Source of the DNA: Lasiosphaeris hirsuta
Lineage: Eukaryota > Ascomycota > Sordariomycetes > Sordariales > Lasiosphaeriaceae
DNA: 64,000 nt
Direction of reading: 5' to 3'
NCBI GenBank assembly: GCA_030549175.1
Contig: JAUKUA010000001.1
Location: forward strand, 3,596,001-3,660,000
Both the position numbers and the translations under genes were made by a program. Below are positions 33,907 through 44,798 of this stretch, piece after piece. The notes under the pieces are model-generated. The model saw only the letters and a program-made list of their open reading frames with translations, was not told the origin of the DNA and did no database searches. How positions within the stretch are numbered: position 1 is the first letter of the stretch; each line of letters begins with the position of its first letter.

Positions 33907-35193
33907 GATGGGCGGCAGAGAGTTGCTGGCGGTTGCTTGCCATGCTGTTTGTTGCCCGTTTGTTGCCCGGCCTGAGCGAGGCCGAAGTGCGGCGCTCGGG
34001 TGCCAATGCCCAGCAGGTGTGCCTTAGGTGACTCCGCTCGCGCAGTCTCCCGTGTATCAGGGTTAGGGCTGGCTTGCTCACACCCAACCCAACCCGGCCG
34101 CGCAGGTGTGGTGAGATGGGAGCTCCTCCAAATTATTTCGTCCGTCCCGCGTCCCGCCTCCCCGGTCCTTCGAGGTCATATCCCTTCACCTTCGCTCTCT
34201 GCTTCTTTCTCTTCGGCCGGCCTGGAGGACGGAGCACAACTCACAATTTCATAACCATGTCATCGGTATACTATTGCCATTGTCAAGGGCAAGGGTAACT
34301 TTACTACTCGGCACTCGGCGGCCATCCGATCGATAGGGCTCGCGAAGCGGCGAGGCGATGGGGCAACCAAGCACTCGCTTCCCTCCCGCTGTTTAGCCGC
34401 ATGTCCCCATCGCGCAAATCCCAGCGCCGCCTGAGAGCCCGTGGTCGATTCCCCTGCGGCGACTGCTCAGCTCGCCTGCCGCTGCTCTGCCAACCCCTGT
34501 CACCATCCCCTCCCCCATATGCCCAGATGGACCAACACTACCAGAAACCCCGGCCACATGAGACTCGTGCGAGCGCCGGGCCAATCCGCCCCGTTCATTA
34601 GGGTTGATGTGCTTTAGGTGCTTTATGCTAGTATCGATACGATAGGTAGCCGATTCTATGAATCAGCTGTGGTCATGGATCCCGCCCCGCCAGGAAGAAC
34701 CCCCATTCGCTTGTCCCACGGCTTCATGGCCTCTGCTGGGAAGTCCGGTTACGACCGCGCAATCCTGGGACCTAGCCGCCTCACTTGTCAAGGGTACATT
34801 GATTCTGGTTTAGAAGGGCTGCCTCGCTCATTGTTATTGTCTTGCCCGCTCAGGAGCTCCTGCTTCGCGCAGAGTCGTCTGCCAGTGCTACCATGCTTTA
34901 CGCCGCCCATTGCAAACCATCTGTTTGGTTTCTAGACCATCGTTCATATTTTTGGCGCGTGAGTGTAAGCCGCCTCGACATCCTCTAAGCCAAGGGCAAG
35001 AATACAGGAAAGCCGTCTCTACAATATCGTCGATCACCGCGTGTGACAGACCTCGGAGATAGACCCCTGGAAGCGATTGTGCCATCCCGAATTTCCATCA
35101 CCGAGCGGTGCCAGGGGAAGTGTGTGTGTGCGTTTGTGTGTGTGTGTGCCGGCCCCCCCCAGTCCCGTACCAAGGACCCCTTGCGACCCGGTC
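33907..35193. other. Divergent intergenic region
   Basis: This 1.29-kb stretch separates outward-facing genes and contains a (TG)n microsatellite just before the ATG at 35194. No further gene is supported. Confidence 0.55.
35120..35148 (+). repeat. TG microsatellite
   Basis: A TG-rich tract, interrupted once by cgtt, lies about 45 bp upstream of the ATG at 35194, so probably in the 5' UTR. A short C run follows it. Confidence 0.8.
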
Positions 35194-36652
35194 ATGGCGG
35201 CGTCCGGACGCTCTGGATCTTCTTCCTCCTTCAACTCGTCCTCACGGGGCGTACCGCCACAGTTCGACCAACCCGCCAGCCCTGCGGATTTGACATTTAC
35301 GCCCACTTCTGCCGTCTCGGCGTTGACATCCGAATCGTCGGCCCCCGAGGCTCCTCTTGGGCCACTTGACCTTGGTCCTCCGGGCTACACTGCTACCATG
35401 TAATCACATCCACCCGTCCCCGCCCCCTTTACCCCCCCAAAGGTGTAGCAATATCTGACACGCTGGGCGCCCAGAAAACTATACGAGAGGACACCAAACG
35501 AGACAACGGTGTTTCTAGGGCCGTGGGAAGTTATCAACACGGAACCTCGACGGGTTGTGTGGCAATGTAGTTATGCAGGTGAAGTCCTCGAACACTTTTG
35601 TATGTTATTTCAAGCTCTCCCACAACCTCAACAGGGTGCCCTTTATGCAGCGGTTATCGCGTTACTAAAGCGTACCAGTACCATCGGATCATCCGACAGA
35701 GGTCTTTCCGTATACTCTTCATGCTCAGCACCGCAGATTCGGAGACCCGAGGGATATGGAACTGTATCTTAACTTTCGAGAGCCGCACCGGATAAGATAT
35801 GCTACCCTGAACGGAGTCTTCCACGATGAGTTCATTGAGGTTCAGTACGAGTTTACCACGATCGAGAGTTCCATCCAGTTTCAGGGCGACATCAGGAGCA
35901 GAGACCTGATTGACTGGTTTGACGTTGATGTTGTTTGGTCAGACAACCATCGGAGGACGGATTCGTACGGCAACGTTCGAGGCTTGGGGACGATTCAGAG
36001 GATGAAGCTCTGGAGAGACCGGTACTCAACGTTCCACTACATAACATTCTACGCCAACCACCGACGGCGCTGGAAGGAGTACTTGGTCCATGACTTTGAG
36101 AATGAATTCCGTCAACGAGATGACCGTCATCGGCGAGTTCAGTTGAATGCCCGCGGCACCAGGAGAGGAAGTGCTTCGGAAAGCAGCCACAGCCAGAACC
36201 GTGACCGACGCTTCTCAGCATCGTCCATCTTCCGGCCGCGACAAAACAGTTCAGCCAGCCATGGGAGCTCTTCATCGTCGTCGCACTCGTATCAAAGTGG
36301 GCTCGACATTCGCTATCTGGGCATCCAATTCACGAGGAACGACCGGGTGCAGCCTGGAAGTGATGGTATATGATCCTGATCGGTTCCCTGGCGTATTGGC
36401 TCGAGGAATGCTAACAACTTCTCAGACTACAGGAGATTCTTGCAGTTGTGGGACTTTGCGCATGAAGCCGACGGGGCATTTGATGTTCCTTTTCCCACAA
36501 ATCACGTTGAGCTTCCCTCGCCTCATGTAAACGGCACAGGTCTGTTTCCCCACGTCAATGGAATTGCCGAACTTCCCTCGCCCGAGTTGTTCGGAAGCCT
36601 TGCGTCGGTTCCCGAGCCGTCGTCCCCTGGGGATTCAGGTGGCACTCCGTGA
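35194..36652 (+). pseudogene. Conserved fungal protein of unknown function with a single-base frame break
   Basis: Four exons can be traced: 35194-35399, 35475-35578, 35635-36365 and 36426-36652 (introns 75, 56 and 60 bp, GT-AG). The N-terminus is Ser/Pro-rich (MAASGRSGSSSSF). The core has VFLGPWEVINTEPRRVVWQC and SGYRVTKAYQYHRI, then LNGVFHDEFIEVQYEFTT, DVVWSDNHRRTDSYGNVRG and MKLWRDRYSTFHYITFYA. The C-terminus is Ser/Arg-rich and repeats LPSP/PHVNG. In exon 3 the frame reaches TAA at 35793-35795. One missing base at 35790-35792 would carry TFESRTG straight into IRYATLNG, giving about 422 aa. Either the gene is freshly broken or the base is a sequence error. The rest looks under coding constraint. 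I recall similar hypothetical proteins in other fungi but no function. Confidence 0.6.
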
Positions 36653-36925
36653 GGGCTTGAAACTGTCTAGGCTATCTCGCTGCAATAAGCTACCAGGTGC
36701 GGTGGACCGCAGATAGCAGAGTTGTATCTGTAATTGAGAAGTCGCTGTCGCGCGCGCCGGGTTTAGCGCCCTCTCCAATTTATCGCGCCGCTTCGCCCTG
36801 ATTGGCCGCACGCTCCCTGCCCCACCACGCCCGCCCATTTTCAACAAGCTTAAGCACCTTGTACCCCTCCAATAGCTTCCCCACGCATCCGGCTTCACGG
36901 ATCCCAGCTCCAACAACGCTTCGTC

Positions 36926-38105
36926 ATGGCGTCGATCATATCGAGGCCGCCAACAGCCGTACCTCCATTAGCTGTATCATCCCCATCAGCTACATCATCC
37001 CTATCAGCTGCATCTACGTCGGCATCGGCATCTACCATGCCTACTTCGGTAGGATCGAAGCAAGGTGACGATCCCGGCACCGTACGTTTTACCAACGTGC
37101 AAGATCTGTTCAATGTGATAGATCGTACTACAAGGGATTCCCTCACCGTCATAAGTACAGTATCACCCTACCATTTCTATATAATATACTAGTTATTTAG
37201 ATGTATCTTTTGATCGTCTCACCGAAATCGATCGTATACGAGAGGAGGAACGGCGCAAGTTCCGCTTTCGTTATTTCGATACCAAATCCCGGATCCTGAT
37301 CATCACTATTACAACTACCCTTCATGAAGAACTCCACAAACTGGTATATGACGAGTTTTTCGTACAGATTTATAATATGGGTTTAAAGAAGAGTTGGAGA
37401 AATTTCGGCAGTCCTACACTTTCAGCACAAGGTTATGCTGGATGAAGGGGTAAAGAGGGTGATTCAAGCGGTGGCCCAAAGCCTAAACGAGCTGGCAAAG
37501 GTGCCTGGCCAACACTTGTCATCGAGGCAGGAGTCTCTCAGACGTTGGCGCAATTGCGAATAGGTATGCAGCGGTGGTTTTCCATGTCAAACCACGAGGT
37601 CAAGATTGTTCTTCTTGCCAAGTTTGACGGTACTACAGTCCTTTTGGAGAAGTGGGAGGATGAGATACCAGTTCGCCCTGGAGCTACCACAACGCAACAC
37701 TCTCTTCAACACCAAGAGCCTGTGCTCTGACAAGCCATCACCATCACCCGAGATACCACCACCGACCCGATCTCGTACCATGTCACTAGCGGTGCATTGG
37801 TACTATCATTCCGGCTTCTCTTCCTCAGAGATCCGGGCCCTGGGGAGGGAGACTTGGCTTTTGGCGTTCAAGAACTGGAGGAGTATGCCGAAAAGATGTC
37901 TAGGCTCAAATGTAGTTTAGAGATCCGGGCCCTGGGTAAATTTGCTTGTACCACCTGCTCCTCACTGTCGAGGGCGCTGAAAATGGCGACACGTGCCAGC
38001 CGGATTCGGCGGCTGCAACAGCGCTTTCTCGCTTCAACCTGTAATTGCCCGTCTTGGCTGGCGTGCACGGGCCTAGAGGCACAGAGGGACTCAGCTGTGG
38101 GGTAG
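36926..38105 (+). pseudogene. Copy 2 of the dispersed fungal gene family, with intron and two in-frame stops
   Basis: The 5' exon (36926-37154) starts at an ATG with a Ser/Ala/Pro-rich leader and KQGDDPGTVRFTNVQDLF. A 46-bp GT-AG intron (37155-37200, branch TACTAG) leads to exon 2 with FDRLTEIDRIREEERRKF, RYFDTKSRILII, LHEELHKLVYDEF and MGLKKSW. Stops TGA at 37443-37445 and 37728-37730 interrupt the frame, which is otherwise open to 38105. At the first stop, copy 1 has CGA, so a C-to-T change explains it. The rest matches copy 1 (1515-2149). An 18-bp segment is duplicated 92 bp apart (37827-37844 and 37919-37936), so the 3' end is rearranged. Function is unknown. It is not a recognised transposase. 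Confidence 0.65.
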
Positions 38106-38535
38106 AGCTGTAGAGCTGTTGGGGTCTAGACTTTCTAGCTGTCCTGTCAACACGGGGGGATGGGACGAAGGTTCTCCAAAAACCCCACCAAAGAGCGGGC
38201 GAACCGACGTCATGCAACCGTGAGATCAGACCACCCTTGCCATCCCACCGTTCGTCCCATCTCACCTGATATTAGTAGCAGTTAGTAAGCCTAGTGCTGA
38301 ATAGCTTCACGGCCCAGGCTTCCGAGGAGAATGCTACGTATCGCCTGATTGTATGCCCTTTGAATTGCATGCCCCAGTATATAGTCAGGGCTAGGGTACG
38401 TAGATACGAACGACAAGTGCCAAGTCTCCCTAGCTCCACATCGTCCTACCTCATCGCAGCGCAACGACCGCTCCCCATCTGAGGACGAGGACGTGAAACT
38501 CTAGAAATACCAACCAGCTTTAGCCGGGAAACAAA
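38106..38535. other. Intergenic region upstream of acetate kinase
   Basis: The 430-bp stretch includes an 11-bp perfect inverted repeat and must contain the acetate kinase promoter. No additional gene is visible. Confidence 0.55.
38159..38261. repeat. 11-bp inverted repeat, arms 81 bp apart
   Basis: gatgggacgaa (38159-38169) is the exact reverse complement of ttcgtcccatc (38251-38261). It sits immediately 3' of the decayed copy 2. It could be a remnant of a small element or chance. Confidence 0.5.
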
Positions 38536-39849
38536 ATGAAAACCATCATTCTCTCGGTCAATGCGGGGTCCTCATCCGTCAAGGTCTCAGCCTACAGTGC
38601 CGAGCGTGGCGCATCGCCGACCCAGCTCGCCGAGTGCCAGGTGAATGGCCTGACGGCTCTGCCGCCAATCCTCGACTACTCGCGTGACGGGAAACCCGTC
38701 ATCAAGGGACAGAAGGTGGATGGGAAGGCCGTCAACCAGAGGGATGCCTTTAGCATCCTGCTGAAGACGCTGATCGAGGATGACGAGCTGCCCCAGGTTG
38801 GGGGGAAGGATGACATAGGCATCATCTGCCACCGCATTGTCCACGGCGGCGATTACACCAAGCCCCAGCTGATAACCGAGGACACGTACTACCACCTCGA
38901 AGAACTCAACGACCTGGCGCCGCTGCACAACGCCAACAGTCTCGGCATCGTACAAGCATGCATCCGGGACCTGCCCGAGGCGCGCAATGTAGCCTGTTTC
39001 GATAGCCACTTCCACTCGACCATTCCCCCGCACATACGCACATACCCCATCAACCCGGAGATCGCGAGGAGCAACAAGCTGCGCAAATACGGCTTCCATG
39101 GCATCAGCTACGCCTTCATCACGCGCGAGTCGGCGTCGTTGCTAGGCAAGAGGCCCGACGAGGTGAACCTCATCGCCCTACACCTCGGATCCGGCGCGAG
39201 CGCGTGCGCCATCAAGGGTGGCAAGAGCTGGGACACGAGCATGGGACTCACGCCGCTGGCCGGGCTTCCGGGCGCGACGCGGAGCGGGAGCGTCGACCCC
39301 AGGTCCGTCTCCCTCTTCTTTTTTTCCTTCTTGAATAAACCCCACTGACACTCTTGCCGGCGTAGCCTCGTCTTCCACTACGCCAGCGACGTCGGCAAGC
39401 TCTCGCCCGCCTCGACCAAGGAGCTGCACATCTCGCGCGCCGAGGAGATCCTCAATAAGGAAAGTGGCTGGAAGGCGCTGACCGGCACGACCAACTTCGG
39501 CACCATTGCCGCGTCCGACGAGCCCGCCATGCGCCTAGCCTTCGACCTCTTCGTTGATCGCATCTGCGGCTTCGTTGGCTCCTACTACGTCTCGCTGCAA
39601 GGCCGCGTTGATGCCCTCGTATTTGCTGGCGGGATAGGCGAGAAGAGTGGCCGGCTGCGTCGCGCTGTCGTTGAGCAGCTTGAATGTTTAGGATTTGGCC
39701 TTGATGGTGAAACTAACAGGAAAAAGCTTGAGGGGGTTGTTGAGGATATCAGCAGGGCAAACGTGAAGCACAAGGTTTTGGTATGCGCAACGGATGAGCA
39801 ATTTGAGATGGCGAGAGCGTGCGCCGAAGATGATGAGTTTTGGCCATGA
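38536..39849 (+). CDS. ack: Acetate kinase, 416 aa
   Basis: Acetate kinase interconverts acetyl phosphate plus ADP with acetate plus ATP. In filamentous ascomycetes it works with xylulose-5-phosphate/fructose-6-phosphate phosphoketolase. Exons are 38536-39302 and 39366-39849 with a 63-bp intron (donor gtccgt) joining GSVDP to SLVFHYASDVG in frame. ASKHA-fold signatures are present: the N-terminal SVNAGSSSVKV, CHRIVHGGD, APLHNANSLGI, FDSHFHSTIP, RKYGFHGISY, HLGSGASACAIKGGKSWDTS, GLTPLAGLPGATRSG and ALVFAGGIGEKSG. The catalytic Arg, Asp and His positions of the family fall inside these blocks. Length is normal. No phosphoketolase gene lies in the flanking sequence here. Confidence 0.94.
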
Positions 39850-40877
39850 GGGGGGAGCCGTGGCAATGATGTGTGAGTTGATGTATTTGGTGGTGCAGGA
39901 CTCATCTGTAAAGTGTTTATTTGAGCAACAAGACAGCTGAACTGTAGCCGAACAGAAACCTTAAAGTATAGGCTGGGCTATCCCTGCGGCATCAGTGTGA
40001 TCAAAACGAGAGCACTTTTGACAGGTACCCCATCGTATCACAAGCATCGCAGGCGGCACTGTGGTTTTTTTTTTTTTGCAACAAGTGCTGAAAGCTTCAT
40101 TACTTCATTTCGTCCGCCCTAGTGGGCTGGGACCGTGAGATTGTATTTGATGGTATCAAATGCCTCATAATAAAACATCACATACATGCCGTCAGATCCC
40201 ACCATATATCCTATAATCCCCCGAACTCGACAGTCGTATATGTGTATCACCGTGCCCCAACTCTCTTATTCGCCATGCCGGGCGGGAGAAGGAAATAAGA
40301 CCCCAAGACACGAGTATCAGGGGCTGCCCACTCTGTCAGCATGCAGGCTAGAACCTGCCAAACCGAGAGTAAAACGCCGCTTCAAGAGATGTGCTCTCCG
40401 ATATGTCAACCGGGGATTCTAGTAGAAAACTCCAAAACACTGGGTGAGATAGGAACAAGAGAGAGATCTCAACCTCTCAATTGCGTGTACTGCAATTTCC
40501 CGGCCGTAAACCCAACTCCCCTGGACCCGCGGGCAAGTGAATCGCAAGCCGTTCCACGGAAAAGCCAATAGGTAAAACAAATTTCGCTGCGCCGTCCCAT
40601 ATATGCCCCCCATTTGTGTATCGATACAAGCTGCCGCGCGTGTACGTGCAACTTCTTGACCCCAATAGAAATCCAGATAAGCGCCGCCCTAGGTGATAAG
40701 GTGTGCACCACAGGGGAAAAAAAGATACATGGATAAGAATCTGGAATGTGGAAAATAAAAGTGGCCAGGTGAAATCATCCGTCTAGACAAGGTTCTGGAG
40801 GGAACATTTTGTGAGAGATAAGAGCGAAACAGTCGAGTCAGTATGCCACGAGTGCCTATGCAGAAGCCGGTCCGGAT
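39850..40877. other. Convergent intergenic region
   Basis: This 1.03-kb stretch separates the 3' ends of acetate kinase and the C2H2 gene. It contains a poly-T tract near 40066-40077. No supported gene. Confidence 0.55.
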
Positions 40878-41708
40878 CTAGGCGCCTTCCTGACAGGCAA
40901 TGGTAGCCAATGTGTCAAGACCGCTGCTATGGTGGTGTCGGGGGGGTCCTTGCCGGCTAACATAGGGAAGATCGATCCCGCTCATGTCCCAAGGACCCCC
41001 GGATGTGGTTAAGGATGTACCAGTTGTTATTGAAGACGACTTGGTGCGGCTTGACGACTTTCCGGATGCCGAGCATCGTCGTTCGCTAGAAGACAAGGAC
41101 GGCCGGGACGACGAAGTGCGGGATTTCTCCTTGTAGTGAGTATCGAGATGCTGCTTCATGTTGTCGGCCCTCGTGAACTTTTTGGCACAGCCTGTGAACG
41201 AGCAAGGAACTGCCTTTTCGGCAGTGTGGATCTTGGAATGCCTCGAGGCATGGCCAGACGTGGTGAAGGTTTTCTCGCAACCATGGGTATCCCGAAAGCG
41301 ACAAGGGTAGCGCTTTCCCGACCTGTCTACGCTTGCAGGGCTGGTGGCAGCATCGTCTTCATAAGACACGGACCGGCCATCGCCGAATGTACTCGGCCGC
41401 TTTGAGCCCAGGTACGGCTGGGCAGGATCGGCGTAATCGTCATACGAGTTGGATATGTCGGGAGCTGCATACCCACGGAAGTCATAGACAGGTGTCAGGG
41501 GTGACATGGGTTCATTGCTCATCTGAGAGTCGTAGGAGTCTGAACGTAGCAGCTCTGGTGTGTTCGACGCCGACGAGTCCCTGCGGGCCGCATACTGATG
41601 GTAGGAGGCGGAGGCGGAGGCGCGGTATGGCAACTGATAACAGCTGTAAGATGCGGAATCGTCATTCAGCAGCGACACTCGGCGCCCGGAGGCATCGCGG
41701 GTATGCAT
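40878..41708 (-). CDS. csp-1: C2H2 zinc-finger repressor, CSP-1/NRG1-like, 276 aa
   Basis: A single exon from ATG at 41708. Two adjacent C2H2 fingers are complete: finger 1 uses C136, C144, H157 and H161 (with the extended CX7C spacing and FTTSGHASRHSKIH), and finger 2 uses C169, C174, H187 and H191 (FTRADNMKQHLDTH). The linker HTAEKAV is typical. The N-terminal 130 residues are Ser/Tyr-rich with SNEPMSPLTPVYDFRGY, and the C-terminus is Ser/Thr-rich and basic. The finger pair matches the NRG1/CSP-1 group; Neurospora CSP-1 is a light- and clock-controlled, glucose-linked repressor. The symbol is by resemblance, not proven orthology. A seven-kilobase region without genes lies upstream. Confidence 0.8.
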   Translation of the reverse strand: MHTRDASGRRVSLLNDDSASYSCYQLPYRASASASYHQYAARRDSSASNTPELLRSDSYDSQMSNEPMSPLTPVYDFRGYAAPDISNSYDDYADPAQPYLGSKRPSTFGDGRSVSYEDDAATSPASVDRSGKRYPCRFRDTHGCEKTFTTSGHASRHSKIHTAEKAVPCSFTGCAKKFTRADNMKQHLDTHYKEKSRTSSSRPSLSSSERRCSASGKSSSRTKSSSITTGTSLTTSGGPWDMSGIDLPYVSRQGPPRHHHSSGLDTLATIACQEGA

Positions 41709-44700
41709 GGTGTCACGCTTTCTAGCTCCTCTCCGGCTCTATGGGGCCAAGCTAACCGACAAGGCCAAAACAACGGCACTTTTAACTTGTTGCTTCCCCA
41801 ATTCACAGGAGTAGCTTGGCTTCCGACCAAGAAGAAGTTGGTCCGTCCAGAAAGGGCAAGGGATTGCCAGGAGGTGCTGGAGGGCATAAACTTGATCTAC
41901 TGTTGGAAAGATGGGCGGGAAAGTGGGCGTAGTCGAGTATTAAATGGTTGGGCTAAAGCCAGCGAGAGAGGAAGCGAGATAGGGAGCCTGGGGTGGCGTG
42001 ATATCCACGCAAACAGACGAGCAGATGGCCGGGTAGGAGGGAGAGGTTCGCAGTTGCAACATGCAGTGAGACGCGAGTGGTCGTGAGGGATGAAAGATGA
42101 CGGCGGGGGATTCAGGGTCGTCCTCAGGGGTGCTGTAAAATTTTTTTTTTTGAAAAGCAATGGTGATGGGCGTGAGTGGTGAGGGCAGGAACGGTGACTT
42201 ATTAAGGAAAAGACGAGCTTCTCAGCAAACATGGGAAAGTGGACTGGGAGCGCATGAAACCCCATCCCTCAGTTTTCACGCTTCCACTGTGCAGTGCAAT
42301 TGCGGGCGCTTCAGGGATCAAGCACCACGCCCCCCCTTGGCCCTTGGCGAGCGGTCCTGGCAGTTGACGAAGGGGGAAGGGGGAGAGGGGTGTGCAGACG
42401 CCAGGCTTGAAGATCCCTGCAGGTGGGGAACTGCCTTGCGCACTGCATCTTTTGCGACTTTGCGCCGCAGTGGGAAAGCGGAGCCAGGGAGTCCCTTGGC
42501 GAGGTATCGTTCAAGTTCCCTCCCGCTGTCCTGCGCGTTGGCTCCCGCGCTGCCATGTATCAGTACATTTCCCCACCAGGCTTGCAGCAAGCAGACCGCA
42601 TGGATGTCTTTCGTCCATCGCGCCTCGAGCCTAGCGATCAGGGTTCCGGCGCTGGAGTAGCTCGGCCGATGACGAAATATGTAAACCTGCCCCGCAGCCG
42701 CAGCCGCAGCCGTTTCTCCCCAGAGTCCCCAAAAGCAGCCTCCTGCCTGGCGTCCTCGGCGTCTCCCCCCAGGGATCGTGGCAGCTGCATTGGCCCGGCC
42801 CCCCTCTGCTTTGTCAAACTCTCACAACCCATGGACAATACACCACACGATTTGGGTTTTCGAGGCCGACACAACTTCTAGAGCGGGGCATGCGCCCGTG
42901 GTCGTGCCAGCCCCCGTGACCCTGTGTCTTCAGTCTTCACCCTAACTTGCCGACTGAAGCTGCTCTTACGCAATGAGTTATGATAATGTACAGAGCAGTG
43001 TGTCGTTTGCTGTAGTGTAGACCCTCACGGTCCTAAAGGGATCCTGAGGATCAGCAAGTCGTGAACTTGTGATGTCGCCCGGGAGCCCACAGGGCAGATC
43101 AGGGACGCGAGCCCGTCTGACATAGCGTGATGTTTATGGCGGTCGATATGATTGGGTTAGTCCACTCAAGGGTCTTTCATGATGTGGACACTCCTCCCAC
43201 ACCCCAATGCGTTGGTAACTGGACCCTTCAACCCCTTCACCCACGCCGTACCCCTCGTCGAGGCCAGGGTAAGTACCCCATAGCCCTTCGTGCGGTTTAG
43301 CCTCCCAACACTCCAGTGTCCCCGAGGAAGCGTGCGCTTTGCAACAAGTGGGTAGCTTTAAGGCGGCAGGTGGCGGAAGCCAAACCAACCCTCCACGCAA
43401 AACAACAAGATGACGTCGGTGGCGGCAAGGATGGAGCTTACAGCATCGTTCTCTCGCCCACGCCGTTTCTCAGTTGTATCCACCGAGGGTGCTGCTCCGT
43501 CCTCATTATGTTAATAGGTGTTCACCTACCCTGGGGAGGGGAGGAGGGGAGGAGGGAGGAGTGTCGCGACAGCTCCTCCGCCGCGAGAAGGCAAGAAAGT
43601 TTCTCATCTCCACTAGCTGCACGTTCGGCATGCACTCGTCCCGTGCAGCTTCCCCGGTTCTTGTGGGCTCGACTGGCTGCAGGGTTCCAAGACAGGCGAC
43701 AGAACTCAGGTAACTCAGGAAATAATTCATCCGTCATCGCACCAAGCACAACGGGGCTGCCCTGCAGGCCGAGCAGACGCCGTGCCGAGCAAAAGACGCA
43801 TGAAGGGACAGCCGGGCAGCTGTCACTGAGCGTATTGGGTTTTGAGGGTCTCTGATCGGGGCTCGACACTGACAGGCATCCCGGAATCGGGCGGTAGGTT
43901 CAGGTGACACTTGTGTTTCGCTATGGCAGTTAGTGCCTTGGCTGCCATTTCAGGGCAGAGGCCCAAGGTCCTGGACCCAATAGTACCCATTACCTACAGA
44001 GTACTTTGTACAGATCCAGATCCAAGACGGCGCCGAGCTGGCGAACCAATGATCGGAATTCCCCCGATCGTGGTTCCTGACCCATGGACACGTGTGCTGC
44101 CCCCAAGCTGGATCCGAATTAGTCTCGCGCCAGGCAAAGCTCGAGTGGCCTCGCTCTCGCCATAGCTTCGAAAGCCGGCACAGGCGCAAGAATGCCTATC
44201 CGGTCCTCTGCGCGTGCTCTCAGCGCCTTCAAAAAGCAACACGTTGTCGGTTGGTCTTGGAAATGGCAGAGGGTCTGGCCGAGCGATTGAGCGATAGGCC
44301 CCCACCGTTATTTCAGTGCTGCAAGCGGCTGCGCCGTCTCTCTCCAAAGATGGGCAGTCATGTTCACCCCCGCAATCGCCAGGCTCGCCCTTTTGCAATT
44401 GGAGCGCCCAGACGGTTCACCGATGGCAGGCAGCTATGGGCGGATCGTATGATATGTGTAGTATACAGTACTCATCAGCATGCTGTCTCGAGGTCGGGCT
44501 GCAAGCCAACACCTAGCGTGTCCTCAGTATAATCGTAGCATCGGCAGGTATATCCCTCAGCATACAGTTGCGCGGCGGCCCTGTACCAGCACTGTACACC
44601 TGCGGCCTGCATGGAAGATCGAAATATCTTCCATCCTTCCCCCCAGCAGCCTGCAGTTGATCGATCCCTTGCAAGCCCCACATCGAGATCGTGGCCCGTG

Positions 44701-44785
44701 AGAGGAGTGCGCTCGACGCTCATCTGCCAATCCCAGGGCGGTATGCGTCTCTCACACGCCCCCTACCAGCTGTTGCAGCAGCAGA

Positions 44786-44798
44786 GGGGGGGGGGGGG
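44786..44798 (+). repeat. Poly-G tract (13 G)
   Basis: A run of 13 G in the gene-free region follows cagcagcaga. Confidence 0.85.

Noticed and set aside
43316..43855. 179-codon plus-strand ORF
   Set aside because: Low complexity, opposing ORFs of equal quality, and no homology that I recognise.
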